Of a DNA stretch of 64,000 nt, positions 45,456 through 57,795 are shown in pieces. The stretch spans positions 186,001 to 250,000 of the forward strand of contig JBBELK010000326.1 of the NCBI GenBank assembly GCA_037783545.1. Reading direction: 5' to 3'. The notes beneath the pieces were generated by a model. That model saw nothing but the letters and a program-made list of their open reading frames with translations, did not search any database and was not told the origin of the DNA. Position 1 is the stretch's first letter. Each line of letters opens with the position of its first letter. Both the position numbers and the translations under genes were made by a program. The stretch is from Henricia sp. BOLD:AAB3569 (taxonomy: Eukaryota > Echinodermata > Asteroidea > Spinulosida > Echinasteridae).

Positions 45456-45970
45456 CTATATTCCGCACTTGTCCTGAAAAATTGACAGACTTTCGGCGGG
45501 AAATGGCCGAGAAATTTCAGAGTTAGGGAAAACTGGGGTCGGGCTTCTTGCCTGCTCTGCAGACCGTGGCTGTCCGTGTACTCCTGATCACTCGTGCGCA
45601 TGCTCAGTCTTGTTTGGGACGGGAATTTGGTCAAAGTGTGGTCCAAACGTCGGCAAATTTGGAAGTCAAGAAATTTTCCGACGAACTTCAAATTTTGCAT
45701 GCTCCAAACAGTCTATATTCCGCACTTGTCCTGAAATAATGACAGACTTTCGCCGGGAAATGGCCGAGAAATTTCAGAGTTTGGGGAAAACTGGGCTCGG
45801 GCTTCCTGCCTGCTCTGCAGACCGTGGCTGTCCGTGTACTCCTGATCACTCGTGCGCATGCTCAGTCTTGTTTGGGACGGGAATTTGGTCAAAGTGTGGT
45901 CCAAACGTCGGCAAATTTGGAAGTCAATAAATTGTCCGACGAACTTCAAATTTTGCATGTTCCAAACAGT
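45456..45970. repeat. Two linker monomers before the 2063-bp HOR
   Basis: Monomer 45456 is 257 bp (CAGAGTTAGGG near 45520 in place of CAGAGTTTAGGG) and monomer 45713 is 258 bp (CTGAAATAATGACAG near 45731). Both have counterparts inside the octamer HOR at 46745 and 47002. Homology to the octamer is continuous from about 45810. Confidence 0.87.
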
Positions 45971-48033
45971 CTATATTCCGCACTTGTCCTGAAAAATTGA
46001 CAGACTTTCGCCCGGAAATGACCGAGAAATTTCAGAGTTTAGGGAAAACTGGGCCCGGGCTTCCTGCCTGCTCTGCAGACCGTGGCTGTCCGTGTACTCC
46101 TGATCACTCGTGCGCATGCTCAGTCTTGTTTGGGACGGGAATTTGGTCAAAGTGTGGTCCAAACGTCGGCAAATTTGGAAGTCAAGAAATTTTCCGACGA
46201 ACTTCAAATTTTGCACGCTCCAAACAGTCTATATTCCGCACTTGTCCTGAAAAATTGACAGACTTTCGCCGGGAAATGGCCGAGAAATGTCAGAGTTTAG
46301 GGAAAACTGGGCCCGGGCTTCCTGCCTGCTCTGCAGACCATGGCTGTCCGTGTACTCCTGATCACTCGTGCGCATGCTCAGTCTTGTTTGGGACGGGAAT
46401 TTGGTCAAAGTGTGGTCCAAACGTCGGCAAATTTGGAAGTCAATACATTTTCCGACGAACTTCAAATTTTGCATGCTCCAAACAGTCTATATTCCGCACT
46501 TGTCCTGAAAAATTGACAGACTTTCGCCGGGAAATGCCAGAGAAATTTCAGAGTTTAGGGAAAACTGGGCTCGGGCTTCCTGCCTGCTCTGCAGACCGTG
46601 GCTGTCCGTGTACTCCTGATCACTCGTGCGCATGCTCAGTCTTGTTTGGGACGGGAATTTGGTCAAAGTGTGGTCCAAACGTCGGCAAATTTGGAAGTCA
46701 AGAAATTTTCCGACGGACTTCAAATTTTGCATACTCCAAACAGTCTATATTCCGCACTTGTCCTGAAAAATTGACAGACTTTCGGCGGGAAATGGCCGAG
46801 AAATTTCAGAGTTAGGGAAAACTGGGGTCGGGCTTCTTGCCTGCTCTGCAGACCGTGGCTGTCCGTGTACTCCTGATCACTCGTGCGCATGCTCAGTCTT
46901 GTTTGGGACGGGAATTTGGTCAAAGTGTGGTCCAAACGTCGGCAAATTTGGAAGTCAAGAAATTTTCCGACGAACTTCAAATTTTGCATGCTCCAAACAG
47001 TCTATATTCCGCACTTGTCCTGAAATAATGACAGACTTTCGCCGGGAAATGGCCGAGAAATTTCAGAGTTTGGGGAAAACTGGGCTCGGGCTTCCTGCCT
47101 GCTCTGCAGACCGTGGCTGTCCGTGTACTCCTGATCACTCGTGCGCATGCTCAGTCTTGTTTGGGACGGGAATTTGGTCAAAGTGTGGTCCAAACGTCGG
47201 CAAATTTGGAAGTCAATAAATTGTCCGACGAACTTCAAATTTTGAATGTTCCAAACAGTCTATATTCCGCACTTATCCTGAAAAATTGACAGACTTTCGC
47301 CGGGAAATGGCCGAGAAATTTCAGAGTTTAGGGAAAACTGGGCCCGGGCTTCCTGCCTGCTCTGCAGACCATGGCTGTCCGTGTACTCCTGATCACTCGT
47401 GCGCATGCTCAGTCTTGTTTGGGACGGGAATTTGGTCAAAGTGTGGTCCAAACGTCGGCAAATTTGGAAGTCAATACATTTTCCGACGAACTTCAAATTT
47501 TGCATGCTCCAAACAGTCTATATTCCGCACTTGTCCTGAAAAATTGACAGACTTTCGCCGGGAAATGCCAGAGAAATTTCAGAGTTTAGGGAAAACTGGG
47601 CTCGGGCTTCCTGCCTGCTCTGCAGACCGTGGCTGTCCGTGTACTCCTGATCACTCGTGCGCATGCTCAGTCTTGTTTGGGACGGGAATTTGGTCAAAGT
47701 GTGGTCCAAACGTCGGCAAACTTGGAAGTCAAGAAATTTTCCGACGGACTTCAAATTTTGCATACTCCAAACAGTCTATATTCCGCACTTGTCCTGAAAA
47801 ATTGACAGACTTTCGGCGGGAAATGGCCGAGAAATTTCAGAGTTTAGGGAAAACTGGGGTCGGGCTTCTTGCCTGCTCTGCAGACCGTGGCTGTCCGTGT
47901 ACTCCTGATCACTCGTGCGCATGCTCAGTCTTGTTTGGGACGGGAATTTGGTCAAAGTGTGGTCCAAACGTCGGCAAATTTGGAAGTCAATAAATTGTCC
48001 GACGAACTTCAAATTTTGCATGTTCCAAACAGT
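45971..48033. repeat. 8-monomer HOR (2063 bp), copy 1
   Basis: Monomers start at 45971, 46229, 46487, 46745 (257 bp), 47002, 47260, 47518 and 47776. Markers in order: TTTCGCCCGGAAATGACC; AATGTCAGAG with GGGCCCGGG and CCATGG; GAAATGCCAGAG with GACGGACTTC and CATACTCC; CAGAGTTAGGG (1-bp loss); CTGAAATAATGACAG with TTTTGAATGTTCC; CACTTATCCTG; GGCAAACTTGG; CTGGGGTCGGG with CAATAAATTGTCC. The unit length is not a multiple of 3. Confidence 0.93.
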
Positions 48034-50096
48034 CTATATTCCGCACTTGTCCTGAAAAATTGACAGACTTTCGCCCGGAAATGACCGAGAAATTTCAGAG
48101 TTTAGGGAAAACTGGGCCCGGGCTTCCTGCCTGCTCTGCAGACCGTGGCTGTCCGTGTACTCCTGATCACTCGTGCGCATGCTCAGTCTTGTTTGGGACG
48201 GGAATTTGGTCAAAGTGTGGTCCAAACGTCGGCAAATTTGGAAGTCAAGAAATTTTCCGACGAACTTCAAATTTTGCACGCTCCAAACAGTCTATATTCC
48301 GCACTTGTCCTGAAAAATTGACAGACTTTCGCCGGGAAATGGCCGAGAAATGTCAGAGTTTAGGGAAAACTGGGCCCGGGCTTCCTGCCTGCTCTGCAGA
48401 CCATGGCTGTCCGTGTACTCCTGATCACTCGTGCGCATGCTCAGTCTTGTTTGGGACGGGAATTTGGTCAAAGTGTGGTCCAAACGTCGGCAAATTTGGA
48501 AGTCAATACATTTTCCGACGAACTTCAAATTTTGCATGCTCCAAACAGTCTATATTCCGCACTTGTCCTGAAAAATTGACAGACTTTCGCCGGGAAATGC
48601 CAGAGAAATTTCAGAGTTTAGGGAAAACTGGGCTCGGGCTTCCTGCCTGCTCTGCAGACCGTGGCTGTCCGTGTACTCCTGATCACTCGTGCGCATGCTC
48701 AGTCTTGTTTGGGACGGGAATTTGGTCAAAGTGTGGTCCAAACGTCGGCAAATTTGGAAGTCAAGAAATTTTCCGACGGACTTCAAATTTTGCATACTCC
48801 AAACAGTCTATATTCCGCACTTGTCCTGAAAAATTGACAGACTTTCGGCGGGAAATGGCCGAGAAATTTCAGAGTTAGGGAAAACTGGGGTCGGGCTTCT
48901 TGCCTGCTCTGCAGACCGTGGCTGTCCGTGTACTCCTGATCACTCGTGCGCATGCTCAGTCTTGTTTGGGACGGGAATTTGGTCAAAGTGTGGTCCAAAC
49001 GTCGGCAAATTTGGAAGTCAAGAAATTTTCCGACGAACTTCAAATTTTGCATGCTCCAAACAGTCTATATTCCGCACTTGTCCTGAAATAATGACAGACT
49101 TTCGCCGGGAAATGGCCGAGAAATTTCAGAGTTTGGGGAAAACTGGGCTCGGGCTTCCTGCCTGCTCTGCAGACCGTGGCTGTCCGTGTACTCCTGATCA
49201 CTCGTGCGCATGCTCAGTCTTGTTTGGGACGGGAATTTGGTCAAAGTGTGGTCCAAACGTCGGCAAATTTGGAAGTCAATAAATTGTCCGACGAACTTCA
49301 AATTTTGAATGTTCCAAACAGTCTATATTCCGCACTTATCCTGAAAAATTGACAGACTTTCGCCGGGAAATGGCCGAGAAATTTCAGAGTTTAGGGAAAA
49401 CTGGGCCCGGGCTTCCTGCCTGCTCTGCAGACCATGGCTGTCCGTGTACTCCTGATCACTCGTGCGCATGCTCAGTCTTGTTTGGGACGGGAATTTGGTC
49501 AAAGTGTGGTCCAAACGTCGGCAAATTTGGAAGTCAATACATTTTCCGACGAACTTCAAATTTTGCATGCTCCAAACAGTCTATATTCCGCACTTGTCCT
49601 GAAAAATTGACAGACTTTCGCCGGGAAATGCCAGAGAAATTTCAGAGTTTAGGGAAAACTGGGCTCGGGCTTCCTGCCTGCTCTGCAGACCGTGGCTGTC
49701 CGTGTACTCCTGATCACTCGTGCGCATGCTCAGTCTTGTTTGGGACGGGAATTTGGTCAAAGTGTGGTCCAAACGTCGGCAAACTTGGAAGTCAAGAAAT
49801 TTTCCGACGGACTTCAAATTTTGCATACTCCAAACAGTCTATATTCCGCACTTGTCCTGAAAAATTGACAGACTTTCGGCGGGAAATGGCCGAGAAATTT
49901 CAGAGTTTAGGGAAAACTGGGGTCGGGCTTCTTGCCTGCTCTGCAGACCGTGGCTGTCCGTGTACTCCTGATCACTCGTGCGCATGCTCAGTCTTGTTTG
50001 GGACGGGAATTTGGTCAAAGTGTGGTCCAAACGTCGGCAAATTTGGAAGTCAATAAATTGTCCGACGAACTTCAAATTTTGCATGTTCCAAACAGT
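48034..50096. repeat. 8-monomer HOR (2063 bp), copy 2
   Basis: Monomers start at 48034, 48292, 48550, 48808 (257 bp), 49065, 49323, 49581 and 49839. Every marker of copy 1 recurs at +2063 bp, and I found no difference from copy 1 by eye. Copies 1 and 2 should be checked for assembly duplication. Confidence 0.93.
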
Positions 50097-52159
50097 CTAT
50101 ATTCCGCACTTGTCCTGAAAAATTGACAGACTTTCGCCCGGAAATGACCGAGAAATTTCAGAGTTTAGGGAAAACTGGGCCCGGGCTTCCTGCCTGCTCT
50201 GCAGACCGTGGCTGTCCGTGTACTCCTGATCACTCGTGCGCATGCTCAGTCTTGTTTGGGACGGGAATTTGGTCAAAGTGTGGTCCAAACGTCGGCAAAT
50301 TTGGAAGTCAAGAAATTTTCCGACGAACTTCAAATTTTGCACGCTCCAAACAGTCTATATTCCGCACTTGTCCTGAAAAATTGACAGACTTTCGCCGGGA
50401 AATGGCCGAGAAATGTCAGAGTTTAGGGAAAACTGGGCCCGGGCTTCCTGCCTGCTCTGCAGACCATGGCTGTCCGTGTACTCCTGATCACTCGTGCGCA
50501 TGCTCAGTCTTGTTTGGGACGGGAATTTGGTCAAAGTGTGGTCCAAACGTCGGCAAATTTGGAAGTCAATACATTTTCCGACGAACTTCAAATTTTGCAT
50601 GCTCCAAACAGTCTATATTCCGCACTTGTCCTGAAAAATTGACAGACTTTCGCCGGGAAATGCCAGAGAAATTTCAGAGTTTAGGGAAAACTGGGCTCGG
50701 GCTTCCTGCCTGCTCTGCAGACCGTGGCTGTCCGTGTACTCCTGATCACTCGTGCGCATGCTCAGTCTTGTTTGGGACGGGAATTTGGTCAAAGTGTGGT
50801 CCAAACGTCGGCAAATTTGGAAGTCAAGAAATTTTCCGACGGACTTCAAATTTTGCATACTCCAAACAGTCTATATTCCGCACTTGTCCTGAAAAATTGA
50901 CAGACTTTCGGCGGGAAATGGCCGAGAAATTTCAGAGTTAGGGAAAACTGGGGTCGGGCTTCTTGCCTGCTCTGCAGACCGTGGCTGTCCGTGTACTCCT
51001 GATCACTCGTGCGCATGCTCAGTCTTGTTTGGGACGGGAATTTGGTCAAAGTGTGGTCCAAACGTCGGCAAATTTGGAAGTCAATAAATTTTCCGACGAA
51101 CTTCAAATTTTGCATGCTCCAAACAGTCTATATTCCGCACTTGTCCTGAAATAATGACAGACTTTCGCCGGGAAATGGCCGAGAAATTTCAGAGTTTGGG
51201 GAAAACTGGGCTCGGGCTTCCTGCCTGCTCTGCAGACCGTGGCTGTCCGTGTACTCCTGATCACTCGTGCGCATGCTCAGTCTTGTTTGGGACGGGAATT
51301 TGGTCAAAGTGTGGTCCAAACGTCGGCAAATTTGGAAGTCAATAAATTGTCCGACGAACTTCAAATTTTGAATGTTCCAAACAGTCTATATTCCGCACTT
51401 ATCCTGAAAAATTGACAGACTTTCGCCGGGAAATGGCCGAGAAATTTCAGAGTTTAGGGAAAACTGGGCCCGGGCTTCCTGCCTGCTCTGCAGACCATGG
51501 CTGTCCGTGTACTCCTGATCACTCGTGCGCATGCTCAGTCTTGTTTGGGACGGGAATTTGGTCAAAGTGTGGTCCAAACGTCGGCAAATTTGGAAGTCAA
51601 TACATTTTCCAACGAACTTCAAATTTTGCATGCTCCAAACAGTCTATATTCCGCACTTGTCCTGAAAAATTGACAGACTTTCGCCGGGAAATGCCAGAGA
51701 AATTTCAGAGTTTAGGGAAAACTGGGCTCGGGCTTCCTGCCTGCTCTGCAGACCGTGGCTGTCCGTGTACTCCTGATCACTCGTGCGCATGCTCAGTCTT
51801 GTTTGGGACGGGAATTTGGTCAAAGTGTGGTCCAAACGTCGGCAAACTTGGAAGTCAAGAAATTTTCCGACGGACTTCAAATTTTGCATACTCCAAACAG
51901 TCTATATTCCGCACTTGTCCTGAAAAATTGACAGACTTTCGGCGGGAAATGGCCGAGAAATTTCAGAGTTTAGGGAAAACTGGGGTCGGGCTTCTTGCCT
52001 GCTCTGCAGACCGTGGCTGTCCGTGTACTCCTGATCACTCGTGCGCATGCTCAGTCTTGTTTGGGACGGGAATTTGGTCAAAGTGTGGTCCAAACGTCGG
52101 CAAATTTGGAAGTCAAGAAATTTTCCGACGAACTTCAAATTGTGCATGCTCCAAACAGT
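50097..52159. repeat. 8-monomer HOR (2063 bp), copy 3
   Basis: Monomers start at 50097, 50355, 50613, 50871 (257 bp), 51128, 51386, 51644 and 51902. It matches copy 2 at +2063 bp up to about 52112. Differences noticed are T at 51085 (CAATAAATT) where copies 1 and 2 have G, and A at 51611 (TTTTCCAACG) where they have G. The eighth monomer departs at its end (CAAGAAATT, AAATTGTGC), marking the HOR boundary. Confidence 0.92.
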
Positions 52160-54223
52160 CTATATTCCGCACTTGTCCTGAAAAAATGACAGACTTTCGC
52201 CGGGAAATGGCCGAGAAATTTCAGAGTTTGGGGAAAACTGGGCTCGGGCTTCCTGCCTGCTCTGCAGACCGTGGCTGTCCGTGTACTCCTGATCACTCGT
52301 GCGCATGCTCAGTCTTGTTTGGGACGGGAATTTGGTCAAAGTGTGGTCCAAACGTCGGCAAATTTGGAAGTCAATAAATTGTCCGACGAACTTCAAATTT
52401 TGCATGTTCCAAACAGTCTATATTCCGCACTTGTCCTGAAAAATTGACAGACTTTCGCCCGGAAATGACCGAGAAATTTCAGAGTTTAGGGAAAACTGGG
52501 CCCGGGCTTCCTGCCTGCTCTGCAGACCGTGGCTGTCCGTGTACTCCTGATCACTCGTGCGCATGCTCAGTCTTGTTTGGGACGGGAATTTGGTCAAAGT
52601 GTGGTCCAAACGTCGGCAAATTTGGAAGTCAAGAAATTTTCCGACGGACCTCAAATTGTGCATGCTCCAAACAGTCTATATTCCGCACTTGTCCTGAAAA
52701 ATTGACAGACTTTCGCCGGGAAATGCCAGAGAAATTTCAGAGTTTAGGGAAAACTGGGGTCGGGCTTTTTGCCTGCTCTGCAGACCGTGGCTGTCCGTGT
52801 ACTCCTGATCACTCGTGCGCATGCTCAGTCTTGTTTGGGACGGGAATTTGGTCAAAGTGTGGTCCAAACGTCGGCAAATTTGGAAGTCAAGAAATTTTCC
52901 GACGAACTTCAAATTTTGCACGCTCCAAACAGTCTATATTCCGCACTTGTCCTGAAAAATTGACAGACTTTCGCCGGGAAATGGCCGAGAAATTTCAGAG
53001 TTTAGGGAAAACTGGGCTCGGGCTTCCTGCCTGCTCTGCAGACCGTGGCTGTCCGTGTACTCCTGATCACTCGTGCGCATGCTCAGTCTTGTTTGGGACG
53101 GGAATTTGGTCAAAGTGTGGTCCAAACGTCGGCAAATTTGGAAGTCAAGAAATTTTCCGACGAACTTCAAATTTTGCATGCTCCTAACAGTCTATATTCC
53201 GCACTTGTCCTGAAAAATGGACAGACTTTCGCCGGGAAATGGCCGAGAAATTTAAGAGTTTGGGGAAAACTGGGCTCGGGCTTCCTTTCTGCTCTGCAGA
53301 CCGTGGCTGTCCGTGTACTCATGATCACTCGTGCGCATGCTCAGTCTTGTTTGGGACGGGAATTTGGTCAAAGTGTGGTCCAAACGTCGGCAAATTTGGA
53401 AGTCAAGAAATTTTCCGACGTACTTCAAATTGTGCATGCTCCAAACAGTCTATATTCCGCACTTGTCCTGAACAATTGACAGACTTTCGCCGGGAAATGG
53501 CCGAGAAATTTAAGAGTTTGGGGAAAACTGGGCTCGGGCTTCCTGCCTGCTCTGCAGACCGTGGCTGTCCGTGTACTAATGATCACTCGTGCGCATGCTC
53601 AGTCTTGTTTGGGACGGGAATTTGGTCAAAGTGTGGTCCAAACGTGGGCAAATTTGGAAGTCAATAAATTTTCAGACGAACTTCAAAATGTGCATGCTCC
53701 AAACAGTCTATATTCCGCACTTGTCCTGAAAAATTGACAGACTTTCGGCGGGAAATGGCCGAGAAATTTCAGAGTTTAGGGAAAACTGGACTCGGGCTTC
53801 CTGCCTGCTCTGCAGACCGTGGCTGTCCGTGTACTCCTGATCACTCGTGCGCATGCTCAGTCTTGTTTGGGACGGGAATTTGGTCAAAGTGTGGTCCAAA
53901 CGTCGGCAAATTTGGAAGTCAAGAAATTTTCCGACGTACTTCAAATTGTGCATGCTCCAAACAGTCTATATTCCGCACTTGTCCTAAAAAATTGACAGAT
54001 TTTCGCCGGGAAATGGCCGAGAAATGTCAGAGTTTCGGGAAAACTGGGCTCGGGCTTCCTGACTGCTCTGCAGACCGTGGCTGTCCGTGTACTCCTGATC
54101 ACTCGTGCGCATGCTCAGTCTTGTTTGGGACGGCAATTTGGTCAAAGTGTGGTCCAAACGTCGGCAAATTTGGAAGTCAAGAAATTTTCCGACGAACTTC
54201 AAATGTTGCATGCTCCAAACAGT
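52160..54223. repeat. Eight mixed monomers between two HOR domains
   Basis: Monomers start at 52160, 52418, 52676, 52934, 53192, 53450, 53708 and 53966, all 258 bp. The first three continue right-domain types (ATGACAG, CCCGGAAATGACC, ATGCCAGAG). The last four resemble 30246-31019 of the middle domain (AATGGACAG with CATGATCAC, CTGAACAATTG, AAATGTGC, GTTTCGGG with CTGACTGC). Private changes are GCTTTTTGCC near 52766, CTCCTAACAG near 53183, GTACTAATGATC near 53574 and AACGTGGGC near 53641. Confidence 0.84.
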
Positions 54224-56029
54224 CTATATTCCGCACTTGTCCTGAAAAATTGACAGACTTTCGCCGGGAAATGGCCGAGAAATTTCAGAGTTTAGGGAAA
54301 ACTAGGCTCGGGCTTCCTTCCTGCTCTGCAGACCGTGGCTGTCCGTGTACTCATGATCACTCGTGCGCATGCTCAGTCTTGTTTGGGACGGGAATTTGGT
54401 CAAAGTGTGGTCCAAACGTCGGCAAATTTGGAAGTCAAGAAATTTTCCGACGAACTTCAAATTTTGCATGCTCCAAACAGTCTATATTCCGCACTTGTCC
54501 TGAAAAATTGACAGACTTTCGCCGGGAAATGGCCGAGAAATTTCAGAGTTTAGGGAAAACTGGGCTCGGGCTTCGTGCCTGCTCTGCAGACCGTGGCTGT
54601 CCGTGTACTCCTGATCACTCGTGCGCATGCTCAGTCTTGTTTGGGAGGGGAATTTGGTCAAAGTGTGGTCCAAACGTCGGCAAATTTGGAAGTCAAGAAA
54701 TTTTCCGACGTACTTCAAATTTTGCATGCTCCAAACAGTCTATATTCCGCACTTGTCCTGAAAAATTGACAGACTTTCGCCGGGAAATGGCCGAGAAATT
54801 TCAGAGTTTAGGGAAAACTGGGCTCGGGCTTGGCCTGCTCTGCAGACCGTGGCTGTCCGTGTACTCCTGATCACTCGTGCGCATGCTCAGTCTTGTTTGG
54901 GACGGGAATTTGGTCAAAGTGTGGTCCAAACGTCGGCAAATTTGGAAGTCAAGAAATTTTCCGACGAACTTCAAATTTTGCATGCGCTAAACAGTCTATA
55001 TTCCGCACTTGTCCTGAAAAATTGACAGACTTTTGCGGGGAAATGGCCGAGAAATTTCAGAGTTTAGGGAAAACTGGGCTCGGGCTTCCTGCCTGCTCTG
55101 CAGACCGTGGCTGTCCGTGTACTCCTGATCACTCGTGCGCATGCTCAGTCTTGTTTGGGACGGGAATTTGGTCAAAGTGTGGTCCAAGCGTCTGCAAATT
55201 TGGAAGTCAATAAATTTTCCGACGAACTTCAAATGTTGCATGCTCCAAACAGTCTATATTCCGCACTTGTCCTGACAAAAATTGACAGACTTTCGCCGGG
55301 AAATGGCCGAGAAATTTCAGAGTTTAGGGAAAACTGGGCTGGGGCTTCCTGCCTGCTCTGCAGACCGTGGCTGTCCGTGTACTCCTGATCACTCGTGCGC
55401 ATGCTCAGTCTTGTTTGGGACGGGAATTTGGTCAAAGTGTGGTCCAAACGTCGGCAAATTTGGAAGTCAAGAAATTTTCCGACGAACTTCAAATTTTGCA
55501 CGCTCCAAACAGTCTATATTCCGCACTTGTCCTGAAAAATTGACAGACTTTCGCCGGGAAATGGCCGAGAAATTTCAGAGTTTAGCGAAAACTGGGCCCG
55601 GGCTTCATGCCTGCTCTGCAGACCATGGCTGTCCGTGTACTCCTGATCACTCGTGCGCATGCTCAGTCTTGTTTGGGACGGGAATTTGGTCAAAGTGTGG
55701 TCCAAACGTCGGCAAGTTTGGAAGTCAATACATTTTCCGACGAAACTCAAATTTTGCATGCTCCAAACAGTCTATATTCCGCACTTGTCCTGAAAAATTG
55801 ACAGACTTTCGCCGGGAAATGCCAGAGAAATTTCAGAGTTTAGGGAAAACTGGGCTCGGGCTTCCTGCCTGCTCTGCAGACCGTGGCTGTCCGTGTACTC
55901 CTGATCACTCGTGCGCATGCTCAGTCTTGTTTGGGACGGGAATTTGGTCAAAGTGTGGTCCAAACGTCGGCAAATTTGGAAGTCAAGAAATTTTCCGACG
56001 GACTTCAAATTTTGCATACTCCAAACAGT
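54224..56029. repeat. 7-monomer HOR (1806 bp), copy 4
   Basis: Monomers start at 54224, 54482, 54740 (256 bp), 54996, 55254 (260 bp), 55514 and 55772. The paired -2 (CTTGGCCTG near 54831) and +2 (CTGACAAAAATTG near 55272) changes are as in copies 1-3. The first monomer is only half matched: it has CTTCCTTCC and CATGATCAC but not AATGGACAG. Private changes are ACTAGGCTCGG near 54302, TTTAGCGAAAAC near 55583, GGCAAGTTTGG near 55712 and CGAAACTCAAA near 55741. The copy lies over 8 kb from copy 3. Confidence 0.9.
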
Positions 56030-57795
56030 CTATATTCCGCACTTGTCCTGAAAAATTGACAGACTTTCGGCGGGAAATGGCCGAGAAATTTCAGAGTTTA
56101 GGGAAAACTGGGGTCGGGCTTCTTGCCTGCTCTGCAGACCGTGGCTGTCCGTGTACTCCTGATCACTCGTGCGCATGCTCAGTCTTGTTTGGGACGGGAA
56201 TTTGGTCAAAGTGTGGTCCAAACGTCGGCAAATTTGGAAGTCAAGAAATTTTCCGACGAACTTCAAATTTTGCATGCTCTAAACAGTCTATATTCCGCAC
56301 TTGTCCTGAAAAAATGACAGACTTTCGCCGGGAAATGGCCGAGAAATTTCAGAGTTTAGGGAAAACTGGGCTGGGGCTTCCTGCCTGCTCTGCAGACCGT
56401 GGCTGTCCGTGTACTCCTGATCACTCGTGCGCATGCTCAGTCTTGTTTGGGACGGGAATTTGGTCAAAGTGTGGTCCAAACGTCGGCAAATTTGGAAGTC
56501 AAGAAATTTTCCCACGAACTTCAAATTTTGCACGCTCCAAACAGTCTATATTCCGCACTTGTCCTGAAAAATTGACAGACTTTCGCCGGGAAATGGCCGA
56601 GAAATTTCAGAGTTTAGGGAAAACTGGGCCCGGGCTTCATGCCTGCTCTGCAGACCATGGCTGTCCGTGTACTCCTGATCACTCGTGCGCATGCTCAGTC
56701 TTGTTTGGGACGGGAATTTGGTCAAAGTGTGGTCCAAACGTCGGCAAATTTGGAAGTCAATACATTTTCCGACGAACTTCAAATTTTGCATGCTCCAAAC
56801 AGTCTATATTCCGCACTTGTCCTGAAAAATTGACAGACTTTCGCCGGGAAATGCCAGAGAAATTTCAGAGTTTAGGGAAAACTGGGCTCGGGCTTCCTGC
56901 CTGCTCTGCAGACCGTGGCTGTCCGTGTACTCCTGATCACTCGTGCGCATGCTCAGTCTTGTTTGGGACGGGAATTTGGTCAAAGTGTGGTCCAAACGTC
57001 GGCAAATTTGGAAGTCAAGAAATTTTCCGACGAACTTCAAATTTTGCACGCTCCAAACAGTCTATATTCCGCACTTGTCCTGAAAAATTGACAGACTTTC
57101 GCCGGGAAATGGCCGAGAAATTTCAGAGTTTAGGGAAAACTGGGCCCGGGCTTCCTGCCTGCTCTGCAGTCCATGGCTGTCCGTGTACTCCTGATCACTC
57201 GTGCGCATGCTCAGTCTTGTTTGGGACAGGAATTTGGTCAAAGTGTGGTCCAAACGTCGGCAAATTTGGAAGTCAATACATTTTCCGACGAACTTCAAAT
57301 TTTGCATGCTCCAAACAGTCTATATTCCGCACTTGTCCTGAAAAATTGACAGACTTTCGCCGGGAAATGCCAGAGAAATTTCAGAGTTTAGGGAAAACTG
57401 GGGTCGGGCTTCTTGCCTGCTCTGCAGACCGTGGCTGTCCGTGTACTCCTGATCACTCGTGCGCATGCTCAGTCTTGTTTGGGACGGGAATTTGGTCAAA
57501 GTGTGGTCCAAACGTCGGCAAATTTGGAAGTCAAGAAATTTTCCGACGAACTTCAAATTTTGCATGCTCTAAACAGTCTATATTCCGCACTTGTCCTGAA
57601 AAAATGACAGACTTTCGCCGGGAAATGGCCGAGAAATTTCAGAGTTTGGGGAAAACTGGGCTCGGGCTTCCTGCCTGCTCTGCAGACCGTGGCTGTCCGT
57701 GTACTCCTGATCACTCGTGCGCATGCTCAGTCTTGTTTGGGACGGGAATTTGGTCAAAGTGTGGTCCAAACGTCGGCAAATTTGGAAGTCAATAA
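55282..57795 (+). other. Longest open frame (837 codons), probably not a gene
   Basis: The frame runs through almost ten monomers because 258 bp equals 86 codons. In repeat coordinates (T of the T-D-F motif = 1), each repeat has cysteines at 24, 30, 32, 38, 40, 52, 73 and 82, including C-P-C at 30-32 and C-A-C at 38-40. The frame opens at TTG, although ATG occurs at repeat residue 7. It ends where one monomer has CAATAA instead of CAAGAA or CAATAC (repeat residue 63). There is no signal peptide, membrane segment, promoter or intron pattern that I can support. Its length is set by one polymorphic base, so I read it as a by-product of the period. Confidence 0.8.
56030..56803. repeat. Three monomers before the 16-monomer HOR
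   Basis: Monomers start at 56030, 56288 and 56546, all 258 bp. They carry TTTCGGCGGG with CTGGGGTCGGG; CTGAAAAAATGACAG with CTGGGGCTTCC and TTTTCCCACG; and GGGCCCGGG with CTTCATGCC and CCATGG. Relatives of each occur inside the following 16-monomer unit. Confidence 0.85.

Noticed and set aside
37975-45730. ATG created by CTGAAAAAATGACAG as a real start codon
   Set aside because: The variant spreads with particular HOR monomers, is followed by the same frame that is open without it, and usually ends at CAATAAATTGTCC one monomer later. It looks like a hitchhiking substitution.
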